Positions 13,777 through 19,762 of a stretch of DNA of 30,396 nt are shown here, piece by piece (position 1 is the first letter of the stretch; every line of letters starts with the position of its first letter). The notes under the pieces were generated by a model, which saw nothing but the letters and a program-made list of their open reading frames with translations, ran no database searches and was not told the origin of the DNA. The stretch spans positions 1 to 30,396 of the forward strand of contig CALHKE010000008.1 of assembly GCA_938033695.1 (NCBI GenBank). The letters are read 5' to 3'. Source of the stretch: an uncultured Candidatus Saccharibacteria bacterium. Lineage in GTDB: Bacteria; Patescibacteriota; Saccharimonadia; Saccharimonadales; Saccharimonadaceae. The translations under genes were made by a program, and so were the position numbers.

Positions 13777-14325
13777 ATGAAACATATTGGGAAGGTGGTA
13801 GGCGTTCTTGGCGTCGCTTCTGCCTGTGGGTTAATGGCCTTGCCACTTAGCACTTTTGCTATTGAAAAGAAGAACAGCTTGGATGTGAATGTTACCATCG
13901 CATCTTTTCTTAATATCACGTCTGGCGCTAGTACAGTGGCAGATACGATTAACCCAGGTCAGGTTAAGAATCTTACTAATACTATTCGCGTGAAGACGAA
14001 CAGTGTCACTGGTTACAATATTAATATTCGTGATAAGGATTCTAATACCAACCTTGTTCATGATACGACTACTACTAGTACTATTCCAGCTAAAAACGGA
14101 GCGCTCGACGGTTCTCAGGCTGGTTGGAATTACTCGGTTGGCGCCATTACGCATAAGGCTGTCACGGCCACTGATGCCTCGATTTTTAAGAACCTGAATA
14201 CTGCCAAGCAGGTCATCGACGAAACTACTAATATAAATTACCATGTCGCTGCTACTGGCACTCAAATCCCAGGTAATTACAGTGACGTAGTGGTTCTCAC
14301 CGTTTCAGAAAATCCGGGCACTTAG
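13777..14325 (+). CDS. Secreted WxL-like beta-sandwich surface protein, paralogue (182 aa)
   Basis: Same plan as the gene at 13128: signal peptide ending TFA/IEKKN, LDVNVTIASFLNITSG, a central YNINIRDKDSNT that matches LKITVKDKDEDT of the paralogue, an aromatic motif GWNY where WSL stands in the other protein, and the end strand GNYSDVVVLTVSENP. The distal Trp of the WxL motif is Leu here. AGAGGA precedes ATG 13777. Two diverged copies side by side, each with its own strong promoter, suggest variants made in different amounts. Exported; no membrane anchor or sorting signal of its own, so attachment may depend on the DUF916-like proteins downstream. Confidence 0.75.
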   Translation: MKHIGKVVGVLGVASACGLMALPLSTFAIEKKNSLDVNVTIASFLNITSGASTVADTINPGQVKNLTNTIRVKTNSVTGYNINIRDKDSNTNLVHDTTTTSTIPAKNGALDGSQAGWNYSVGAITHKAVTATDASIFKNLNTAKQVIDETTNINYHVAATGTQIPGNYSDVVVLTVSENPGT

Positions 14326-14338
14326 AGCTAATTTTTCA

Positions 14339-14366
14339 TTGAATTACGCTTTTGCTCGTGTATAAT
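14339..14366 (+). promoter_or_regulatory. Promoter of the DUF916-like genes
   Basis: TTGAAT, 16 bp, TATAAT, then a leader of about 18 nt with AGGAGG before ATG 14391. No terminator was seen after the gene at 13777, so some read-through is likely. Confidence 0.75.
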
Positions 14367-14390
14367 AAATAGCATATAACTAGGAGGTAA

Positions 14391-15347
14391 ATGAAAAAAC
14401 TTAAAGGTCTAATTTTCGGTATGGCAGTTGCCTTGCCACTCTTCTTCGGCATCGTACGTCCAGTCCACGCAGATAACGGTACCGAACGTCTTACCAATCA
14501 CATGCAGGTCTCGCCTGCGTCTCAGCAGCTTGGTACTTTGAAGCCAGGTGAGACTAAACAGGGTACATTCCGTGTCCAGAATATCGGTACTAACGCCTTT
14601 GATTTTAAGGTCTATGCTGCACCATACTCAGTTAGTAACGAAAACTACGACCCAACTTTCGATGCATCATCGGATTACACCAAGATCTCTAACTGGTTTA
14701 CTTTTAATACTACCACTGGCCATCTTGATCAAAATTCGGAAACTACCATCGAATACACCGTGAAGGTTCCACAAAATGCTCCAGGTGGTGGCCAATATGC
14801 CTCTATTATGGTGGAGAACGCCTCCAGTGAAAATTCATCTAATACCATTCGCGAAGTCACCCGTATCGGTATGTTAATTTACTCTCATATTGATGGTAAG
14901 ATCAATCAATGTACTAAGATTTTGGAAAATAATCTTCCATTTATTCTCTTCAACCCACCAATTTCCGGTACCTCTCGTGTCGAAAACTGTGGTAACACCG
15001 ATGAGGATGTCAAATATGTTCTTCGTGTCTTCCCATTCTTCTCTAAAGAAGAAGTCTATACTAACGAAGAAAACCCTACTTACCGCACCACTCTCCCTAA
15101 TACTAAGCGCCTCAGTAAGGAAACTTGGGAAAAATCTCCAGGTATCGGTATCTTCTGGGTCGAGCAAGACATTACCTTTGGTAGTGCCCACAATACTTCT
15201 CGTAAACTCGTGATCCTTTGTCCAATCTGGCTTATCGTCTTACTCGTTCTCTTTATCCTCTCTGTTATCTTCTGGCTTGTTTCAAAGAAATACGAGAACA
15301 AAAAATCTAATACCAAGTCCGCACCTCGCGTCGAATCTGATTTCTAA
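14391..15347 (+). CDS. DUF916/WxL-interacting-protein-like membrane protein 1 (318 aa)
   Basis: Signal peptide ends VHA/DNGTE at about residue 28. The first Ig-like domain (about 35-145) has the DUF916 pattern: a QVSPASQQLGTLKPGET start, FRVQNIGTNAFDFKVYAAPYSVSNENY, and VKVPQNAPGGGQYASIMVE. A second domain follows (NPPISGTSRVENCGNTDEDV). One membrane helix lies near residues 268-292 (LVILCPIWLIVLLVLFILSV), then a basic tail. In Firmicutes such proteins bind WxL proteins and peptidoglycan. Two cysteines (NQCTK, ENCGN) could form a disulfide. The next paralogue starts 11 nt downstream; the AGGAGG site is close to the ATG. Confidence 0.8.
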   Translation: MKKLKGLIFGMAVALPLFFGIVRPVHADNGTERLTNHMQVSPASQQLGTLKPGETKQGTFRVQNIGTNAFDFKVYAAPYSVSNENYDPTFDASSDYTKISNWFTFNTTTGHLDQNSETTIEYTVKVPQNAPGGGQYASIMVENASSENSSNTIREVTRIGMLIYSHIDGKINQCTKILENNLPFILFNPPISGTSRVENCGNTDEDVKYVLRVFPFFSKEEVYTNEENPTYRTTLPNTKRLSKETWEKSPGIGIFWVEQDITFGSAHNTSRKLVILCPIWLIVLLVLFILSVIFWLVSKKYENKKSNTKSAPRVESDF

Positions 15348-15358
15348 AGGAGTATTTG

Positions 15359-16327
15359 ATGAAAAATAATTTTAAACATGTCTTGACTCTAGCCCTCTTC
15401 GGGCTAGGTCTCTCCGGCTTCTTCGGTTTAGCAAAAACCGCCACTACTTATGCCGACGAGAAACCAGCTGAAAAACCAAAAGTCCAAATCCAAATTTCCC
15501 CAGTCAAAAACACCGTTTACCTCAAGGGCGGTGATGTTTCCGACTTCACCTTCAATGTTTCTAATATCGGTACCGATCCCTTTGATTTTAAAGTTTATGC
15601 TACTCCATATTCCGTCTCCAATGAAAAATATGAACTAAACTTCTCGAAAGAAAGTTCCCGCACTCAAATTACTCGCTGGACTACTTTTCAGGATGCTTCC
15701 GGAAATTACGTATCTGACGTCACCTACTCGGTTCAGCCAAACGAAACCAAGGTTGTGAAATATCGTGTCACCGTCCCTCAAGACGTTCCTGCCGGTGGTC
15801 AATATGCCGTCATCTTCGCTGAAGCTATCCCAAAGGACGACTTAAATTCTACTGGTATTAAAACGGTTTCTCGCGTTGGCTTGACTCTCTATGGTAAAAC
15901 TGAGGGTGAAACCAGGGAAGAAGCCAAAATCACCAAATACCATCTCGACGGTTTCCGTGTTTCTGGCAATATTCGCACCTCTGCTACGGTCGAAAATACC
16001 GGTAATACCGACTTTCGTGCCACTGTCAGTATGAAAGTTGAAAAGCTCTTTGGCGGTTCTATCTTTGAAGATACGAAAGGCTTCGATGTCTTGCCTGATA
16101 CCACCCGTGACGTCGACCTAGAATGGAAGGACAGTCCAGCCTTCGGTATTTACCGTATTACTTCTACTATCTCCGCTGGTGGTAAAGAAGAAAAATCTAC
16201 CAAGATTGTTTTGATTATTCCGATATTTGTCCTGATTATTCTGTTTATGCTATTGACAACGGCTGTGGTATGGTTTATCATCGTACTTAGAAAGCGTCGT
16301 GCTCAAAAATCTAAGTTAATTATTTAG
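15359..16327 (+). CDS. DUF916/WxL-interacting-protein-like membrane protein 2 (322 aa)
   Basis: Paralogue of the preceding gene with the same order: signal peptide ending TYA/DEKPA, first Ig-like domain with FNVSNIGTDPFDFKVYATPYSVSNEKY and VTVPQDVPAGGQYAVIFAE, second domain with GNIRTSATVENTGNTDFRATV, one membrane helix near residues 280-308, and a basic tail ending RRAQKSKLII. No cysteine pair like the first copy. AAAGGAG lies 6 nt before ATG 15359; the TTG at 15356 is not needed. It lies 11 nt after the first copy and so is in one operon with it. Confidence 0.8.
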   Translation: MKNNFKHVLTLALFGLGLSGFFGLAKTATTYADEKPAEKPKVQIQISPVKNTVYLKGGDVSDFTFNVSNIGTDPFDFKVYATPYSVSNEKYELNFSKESSRTQITRWTTFQDASGNYVSDVTYSVQPNETKVVKYRVTVPQDVPAGGQYAVIFAEAIPKDDLNSTGIKTVSRVGLTLYGKTEGETREEAKITKYHLDGFRVSGNIRTSATVENTGNTDFRATVSMKVEKLFGGSIFEDTKGFDVLPDTTRDVDLEWKDSPAFGIYRITSTISAGGKEEKSTKIVLIIPIFVLIILFMLLTTAVVWFIIVLRKRRAQKSKLII

Positions 16328-16366
16328 ATTCAAGCACAAGGAAAATAAAAATAATAAAGGCGAAAA

Positions 16367-17338
16367 ATGAATAAAAAATCAATCATCGGCGCATTAGGAA
16401 TAGCAGGTCTCACCTTGATCGGTGGCCTGGCGCTCACCAATCAAACTTACGCCCAGGAAGCTACTTCTTCCGAAGTAACCGTCCAGGTTACCGTTCTTCC
16501 AAACGGTCAATCAGTTGCTATCAAGTCTCCTACCTCAGATAGCAAGGTTCTTGAAAATCAAGTACCACTCAATATTGATTTTACCAAGTCTAAGACTATT
16601 GAATACGAAATCAAACTCACCGACAAAGACGGTACTACCACCACTATCGCTAACGAAACTGTTGACGTAAGTAATGCTGGCGCTGCTAATAGCGGCTCAA
16701 AGAAAATCCCTCTCGATATGCAACAGCTCACTAATGGTGTCTTCGGTAAGGTCTCCATTAAAGTCACCGTCGACGGCAAAGCTGAGACTGCTGATACTGT
16801 AGAATTTAACTATGTTCCAGTAGCAGTTGAGAAAACCCAGACTAACCCACGTGGTTATACCGGCTTTCGTATTGCTCACGCTGGTGGCGTCGCGAAAGTA
16901 AAAGTTGTCTTGAAAGATAAAAATGGTCACAAGGTTGGTGATAAAGAAATCGAAATCACTGATCCAGTTGCAATGACTAACGGTGGTACTATTGAACTCA
17001 ATTCAGAAGATATTAATAATAAATTGGACAAGGGTGATTACACTCTCGAAGTCGTAGCTCTAAACGGTGCTGGTGATGATCTCGAAAAACCAGAAGTTGC
17101 TAGCTTCAAGTTTACTGGCAAGGATGAACCAGTTAAACCAGAAGACAAGCCAGCCGCTCCAGGTAAGAATGGTGGTAAGAAAACCCCTGCTGTACCTAAT
17201 ACTGGTGGATCCGTCTTCGCAGGTATGAATCTTTCGTCCTCAGACTTCCTCGCTTCCGGCATTGCCGTCTTCGCCTTCCTCTCTCTTCTCGCCGTCGTCT
17301 TCTTGAAGAAAGGTAAGAAATCCGGCTACCGCCGCTAA
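16367..17338 (+). CDS. Exported protein with VPNTG cell-wall sorting-type C-terminus (323 aa)
   Basis: Signal peptide ends TYA/QEATS. Two or three Ig-like beta domains follow (VAIKSPTSDSKVLENQVPL and the region around KVKVVLKDKNGHKVGDKEI). A Lys/Pro/Glu linker (about 255-272) leads to a C-terminal sorting-like signal: VPNTGG at 276-281, a hydrophobic stretch near 295-314, and a basic end KKGKKSGYRR. The order resembles LPxTG signals cut by sortase, with V for L and N for x. Whether a sortase uses it, or the tail is simply a membrane anchor, cannot be told; no sortase gene is in the window. It sits 39 nt after the second DUF916-like gene with AAAGG before the ATG, and closes the cluster before a strong terminator. 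Confidence 0.8.
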   Translation: MNKKSIIGALGIAGLTLIGGLALTNQTYAQEATSSEVTVQVTVLPNGQSVAIKSPTSDSKVLENQVPLNIDFTKSKTIEYEIKLTDKDGTTTTIANETVDVSNAGAANSGSKKIPLDMQQLTNGVFGKVSIKVTVDGKAETADTVEFNYVPVAVEKTQTNPRGYTGFRIAHAGGVAKVKVVLKDKNGHKVGDKEIEITDPVAMTNGGTIELNSEDINNKLDKGDYTLEVVALNGAGDDLEKPEVASFKFTGKDEPVKPEDKPAAPGKNGGKKTPAVPNTGGSVFAGMNLSSSDFLASGIAVFAFLSLLAVVFLKKGKKSGYRR

Positions 17339-17349
17339 GATTGATTCTA

Positions 17350-17377
17350 AAAGACCTCCTCACGGGGGTCTTTTTTC
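17350..17377 (+). terminator. Terminator of the surface-protein cluster
   Basis: GACCTCC pairs with GGGGGTC around TCAC, flanked by A and T runs (CTTTTTTC). Confidence 0.9.
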
Positions 17378-17394
17378 TTTCAATTAAATTATGG

Positions 17395-17423
17395 TTGAAA
17401 TCTTCGCTCAAATATCATATAAT
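17395..17423 (+). promoter_or_regulatory. Promoter of tRNA-Val
   Basis: TTGAAA (17395-17400), exactly 17 bp, TATAAT (17418-17423); mature tRNA begins 10 nt after the box. Confidence 0.85.
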
Positions 17424-17432
17424 AAATTTGCT

Positions 17433-17509
17433 GGACGATTAGCTCAGTTGGCTAGAGCGCGTCTTTGACGTAGACGAGGTCAGAGGTTCAAATCCTCTAT
17501 CGTCCACCA
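17433..17509 (+). tRNA. tRNA-Val (anticodon GAC)
   Basis: Acceptor GGACGAT pairs with ATCGTCC. D-arm is GCTC/GAGC. The anticodon arm CGTCT/AGACG holds loop TTGACGT, anticodon GAC (reads GUC and GUU). T-arm AGAGG/CCTCT with TTCAAAT. Discriminator A; CCA encoded at 17507-17509. Confidence 0.96.
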
Positions 17510-17515
17510 GTAATT

Positions 17516-17537
17516 CAGGCTAAGGGCCTGTTTTTTT
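17516..17537 (+). terminator. Terminator of tRNA-Val
   Basis: CAGGC pairs with GCCTG, then TTTTTTT, starting 6 nt after the encoded CCA. Confidence 0.88.
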
Positions 17538-17555
17538 GTGTTTCTTGACATTTTG

Positions 17556-17564
17556 TGTTATAAT
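17556..17564 (+). promoter_or_regulatory. Extended -10 promoter of the kinase-like gene
   Basis: TGTTATAAT. A TTGACA at 17545-17550 is too close to serve as its -35. The leader is about 48 nt and ends in AGGAGGGGG. Confidence 0.65.
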
Positions 17565-17618
17565 ATATGTTGTAACTAGTTTTTTATTACTCAAAAAATG
17601 AAACAGGAGGGGGAAGTT

Positions 17619-18173
17619 ATGTTGGTTTATATTGAGGGCCTACCGTATGTAGGAAAAAGCACTTTGGCAAAAGGATTAAAGTCTCGTTTGGGGGCAGGAT
17701 GGAAAATCATGGATGGTCAGAGTTTAACAAAGGAAGAGCTTTACGTCTTAGCGCATGGTAATTTTGGAAATGTAATTTTAGATTCATTTAAGCCGTATTA
17801 TGAATTAGCTAAGAAGTATGCGCGTTCTACTTATGTTCCCAAGCCGGTGCTAAAAGAATATCAGGCCATGCTGCCTAGACCTACGGCATCCTTTTATTTG
17901 CATGCTGATAGTGACATGATCTTGGTTTCTCGGGCTAAGACCGCGATTAATGCTGGGGTGGACTGTACTAAGTTCGAAAAGTCCATCTTACAGAGTGATC
18001 ATCTGACTTTTGACGGCTTCCGTAATCAGTTTATGGAATCGGTGAATACCATGATGGTACCAGAATATATTGTCACGGATAAGCTTTTACCTGCCGAAGT
18101 GCTAAATTCAGTGTATTATAGCGTCAGCAGGGCAATTAAAGCCGCAAGGGAACCGAAAAAGGCTCTCGCATAA
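17619..18173 (+). CDS. Orphan P-loop nucleoside/nucleotide kinase-like protein (184 aa)
   Basis: Walker A GLPYVGKST at residues 6-14 opens the protein after one beta strand (MLVYIE), as in thymidylate and deoxynucleoside kinases. FGNVILDSF is a likely Walker-B-like strand. FYLHADSDMILVSRAKT resembles the strand and LID entry of this kinase group, where an Arg-rich lid closes over ATP. The full DRY/DRS or ERY substrate motifs of dTMP kinase are not seen, so substrate is open. Start at ATG 17619 is set by AGGAGGGGG; the in-frame ATG at 17598 precedes that site. Single-gene unit with its own terminator. Confidence 0.72.
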   Translation: MLVYIEGLPYVGKSTLAKGLKSRLGAGWKIMDGQSLTKEELYVLAHGNFGNVILDSFKPYYELAKKYARSTYVPKPVLKEYQAMLPRPTASFYLHADSDMILVSRAKTAINAGVDCTKFEKSILQSDHLTFDGFRNQFMESVNTMMVPEYIVTDKLLPAEVLNSVYYSVSRAIKAAREPKKALA

Positions 18174-18228
18174 TCGTGACAGACTGCAAACTAGTTTTGT
18201 TCTTTACCTAGCATCTTTGATGCAAAAG

Positions 18229-18256
18229 ACCCCGATTCTTTCGGGGTTCTTTTTTG
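18229..18256 (+). terminator. Terminator of the kinase-like gene
   Basis: ACCCCGA pairs with TCGGGGT, then CTTTTTTG. A smaller GCATC/GATGC hairpin lies just before it. Confidence 0.9.
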
Positions 18257-18281
18257 CGTTAAAATCCTTATGTCCTAAATA

Positions 18282-18290
18282 TGCTACAAT
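18282..18290 (+). promoter_or_regulatory. Extended -10 promoter of the DUF308-like gene
   Basis: TGCTACAAT, start near 18297, leader about 23 nt with TGGAG before ATG 18320. Confidence 0.6.
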
Positions 18291-18319
18291 AGAAGTAATT
18301 AAATCGCACTGGAGTTAAT

Positions 18320-18964
18320 ATGAAAATTCAAGATAAAATTAACGCTTATCTCAATACCGCAATCTCCACTACCGTAGTAATGGTGCTGTTCGGCCTCTTT
18401 TTCGCCCTGCTTCCGGAATTCGCCCTCAATCTCTTGCGCCTACTCCTTGCCGCCGGGTTTCTGCTCGCCGGTTTTAGTATGATTATGAGCCGAGTTTATT
18501 CGCGCTTTGTCCGTCTATTTTCTAGTAATTTTCTCGGCGCCTTTCTTATTGTTATTGGCCTCGTCTTCCTCTTTTATCCAAGTATTCTCAGTCTTATCCC
18601 GATGACTATCGGTCTCGTCATTGTGATTTCGGCAATTTCCCGTATTGGCTACACTATGGAATTAAAAAACGTCTCCAAATCTGCTTACATCACCTCTATT
18701 ATTACCAATCTTTTGTCCTTGACTGCTGGTGTCGCTATTATCGTCTATCCATTTGATGCTTCCGCCATTGCCTTGTCGCTAATCGGCTTTATTATGATTG
18801 GTTATGGCCTCTCGGATTTAATCAATATTATTGTTCTGAAGAAACACGTCCAAGATTTCACCGATCGTTATAATCTAGTCTCCAAATTTTCCGGTTCGAA
18901 AAAATCCGAAACCAATCCAGATGACATTGAAGAAGCGGAAATTGTCGACCCTAAAAAGAAATAA
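18320..18964 (+). CDS. DUF308/HdeD-like polytopic membrane protein (214 aa)
   Basis: About six membrane helices arranged as three similar two-helix repeats fill residues 15-175, each repeat with small residues and a short basic loop (SRVYSRF, ISRIGYTM). This is the plan of DUF308/HdeD membrane proteins, named for acid-stress protein HdeD of E. coli; the biochemical role is unknown. A cytosolic tail after the last helix is charged (KKSETNPDDIEEAEIVDPKKK). TGGAG precedes the ATG. No terminator directly follows; the promoter for the structured RNA begins about 20-50 nt downstream. Confidence 0.75.
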   Translation: MKIQDKINAYLNTAISTTVVMVLFGLFFALLPEFALNLLRLLLAAGFLLAGFSMIMSRVYSRFVRLFSSNFLGAFLIVIGLVFLFYPSILSLIPMTIGLVIVISAISRIGYTMELKNVSKSAYITSIITNLLSLTAGVAIIVYPFDASAIALSLIGFIMIGYGLSDLINIIVLKKHVQDFTDRYNLVSKFSGSKKSETNPDDIEEAEIVDPKKK

Positions 18965-19012
18965 ACCCCTGTTATTGCGCTTATGCTTGCAAAAATTAAG
19001 GAATTTTGTTAA

Positions 19013-19018
19013 TATAAT
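19013..19018 (+). promoter_or_regulatory. -10 box of the structured RNA
   Basis: TATAAT within TTAATATAATCG. TTGCAA at 18987-18992 is a -35-like box, but the 20-bp spacing is long. Start would be near 19024. Confidence 0.55.
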
Positions 19019-19440
19019 CGTGCAACACAGATATCTTGTGGATTGAGCATATTAAACGTATCGGGTATGAACAAGACACATTATATTTTGTGCGGCAAGG
19101 TTTTTGCTACTTTCTTAGCGAGGATTTGAAAAACCCCTCTTAATTTTCTAAAAAGAACAAGCAACAAAACATGCAGTTTCACCAACCATTACTACCTCGC
19201 TGCGTGTCGCGTCGTGAGACTTTCTAGTCTAAAAGTTATTGCCATTTCTTTTAGCTAGAAATAAGGTTCACCACCTTGGCGGCATGTTGGGGCCGAAGTC
19301 ACTACTTCTCTTAAATGTGCAAACTCGCTTTTATCTGTTTTGGTAACATCCACCTTTTCGGCCCCCAACTTATTTTCATACTTGCAGCCTCGGCTTCACT
19401 AATCTTCTAGACATCAGAAGGCTGCGGATACCCCTCCAAA

Positions 19441-19527
19441 AAATCCCACCTGCTGTGGGTCCCGCCTTGTATAAGGTGAGCTCAAATCCCATTTCCTATG
19501 GGTCCCGTCTTATATAAGGCGGGTATT
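19441..19527 (+). repeat. 43-bp twin-hairpin module duplicated with covariation
   Basis: Copy A 19441-19483 and copy B 19484-19527 both start AAATCCCA. The first hairpin is CCCAC/GTGGG in A and CCCAT/ATGGG in B: both arms changed together and pairing is kept. The second hairpin is CGCCTT/AAGGTG in A and CCCGTCTT/AAGGCGGG in B. Confidence 0.88.
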
Positions 19528-19532
19528 TTTTT
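19506..19532 (+). terminator. Terminator of the structured RNA
   Basis: CCCGTCTT pairs with AAGGCGGG around ATAT, followed by TATTTTTTTG. Confidence 0.85.
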
Positions 19533-19563
19533 GCTTAAAAAATCTAGAAGATAGGCGAAAACA

Positions 19564-19595
19564 AAAAAGAGCCCCGAAAGGCTCTTTTTAAAAAA
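19564..19595 (-). terminator. Terminator of tRNA-Lys(TTT)
   Basis: Minus strand: AAAAAGAGCC, loop, GGCTCTTTTTT. Symmetric A and T runs make it bidirectional. It lies 7 nt beyond the encoded CCA. Confidence 0.9.
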
Positions 19596-19601
19596 TCTCT
19601 G

Positions 19602-19678
19602 TGGTGAGTCGGGAGGGACTCGAACCCTCGACACCGGGCTTAAAAGGCCCGTGCTCTAACCTGCTGAGCTACCGACCC
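19602..19678 (-). tRNA. tRNA-Lys (anticodon TTT)
   Basis: Acceptor GGGTCGG pairs with CCGACTC. The anticodon arm CGGGC/GCCCG holds loop CTTTTAA, anticodon TTT. T-loop TTCGAGT; discriminator A; CCA encoded (19602-19604). Its U34 is a target of MnmA, whose gene is in the divergent operon next door. A TATAAT on the minus strand (19692-19697) lies 13 nt upstream of the mature end. Confidence 0.97.
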
Positions 19679-19691
19679 AGAGTACTCTCTT

Positions 19692-19737
19692 ATTATATGC
19701 CTACCCTCTAAAAAAATCAAGCAAAATATGGTATAAT
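19692..19737. promoter_or_regulatory. Divergent promoters: tRNA-Lys(TTT) and typA operon
   Basis: Minus strand TATAAT at 19692-19697 serves the tRNA. Plus strand TGGTATAAT at 19729-19737 gives a start near 19744 for typA, with a leader of about 19 nt carrying AAGGG. Confidence 0.7.
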
Positions 19738-19762
19738 ATTCAGAGTAAAAAATAAGGGCAAT

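Larger units (their letters stand above)
19024..19535 (+). ncRNA. Candidate large structured non-coding RNA (~510 nt), class unknown
   Basis: This stretch has no convincing protein gene but is rich in long helices. (1) GGTTTTT with AAAAACC, enclosing GCTA/TAGC (about 19098-19135). (2) AACATGC (near 19167) with GCATGTT (19282-19288), closing a multibranch region. (3) Inside it, TTTCTAG 19221-19227 and CTAAAAG 19229-19235 pair with CTTTTAG 19248-19254 and CTAGAAA 19255-19261. (4) GTTGGGGCCGAA 19286-19297 pairs with TTCGGCCCCCAAC 19357-19369, one bulged C. (5) GCAGCCT 19384-19390 pairs with AGGCTGC 19419-19425. (6) A duplicated twin-hairpin module ends in a terminator. A promoter lies just upstream. 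Signatures of RNase P (GAGGAAAGTCC, ACAGAA), tmRNA (tRNA-like ends) and SRP RNA were sought and not found. Confidence 0.6.

Noticed and set aside
13128..14325. Canonical WxL-domain proteins
   Set aside because: The distal LTWxL motif is YTV or LTV and the ending lacks the usual Ala-Pro, so only WxL-like is justified.
17545..17550. TTGACA as -35 of the kinase-like gene
   Set aside because: Only 8 bp separate it from the TATAAT; spacing is far from 16-18. The extended -10 explains the promoter better.
19069..19132. A 20-codon reading frame (starting MNKTHYILCG) inside the structured RNA
   Set aside because: No ribosome binding site before its ATG, and it lies across sequence that forms RNA helices; probably chance.
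18965..19540. tmRNA, RNase P RNA, SRP RNA or 6S RNA in the structured region
   Set aside because: No tRNA-like ends with a T-loop, no GAGGAAAGTCC or ACAGAA blocks of RNase P, no SRP GGAAGCAGCCAAGG loop, and the branched helices do not fit the single long hairpin of 6S.
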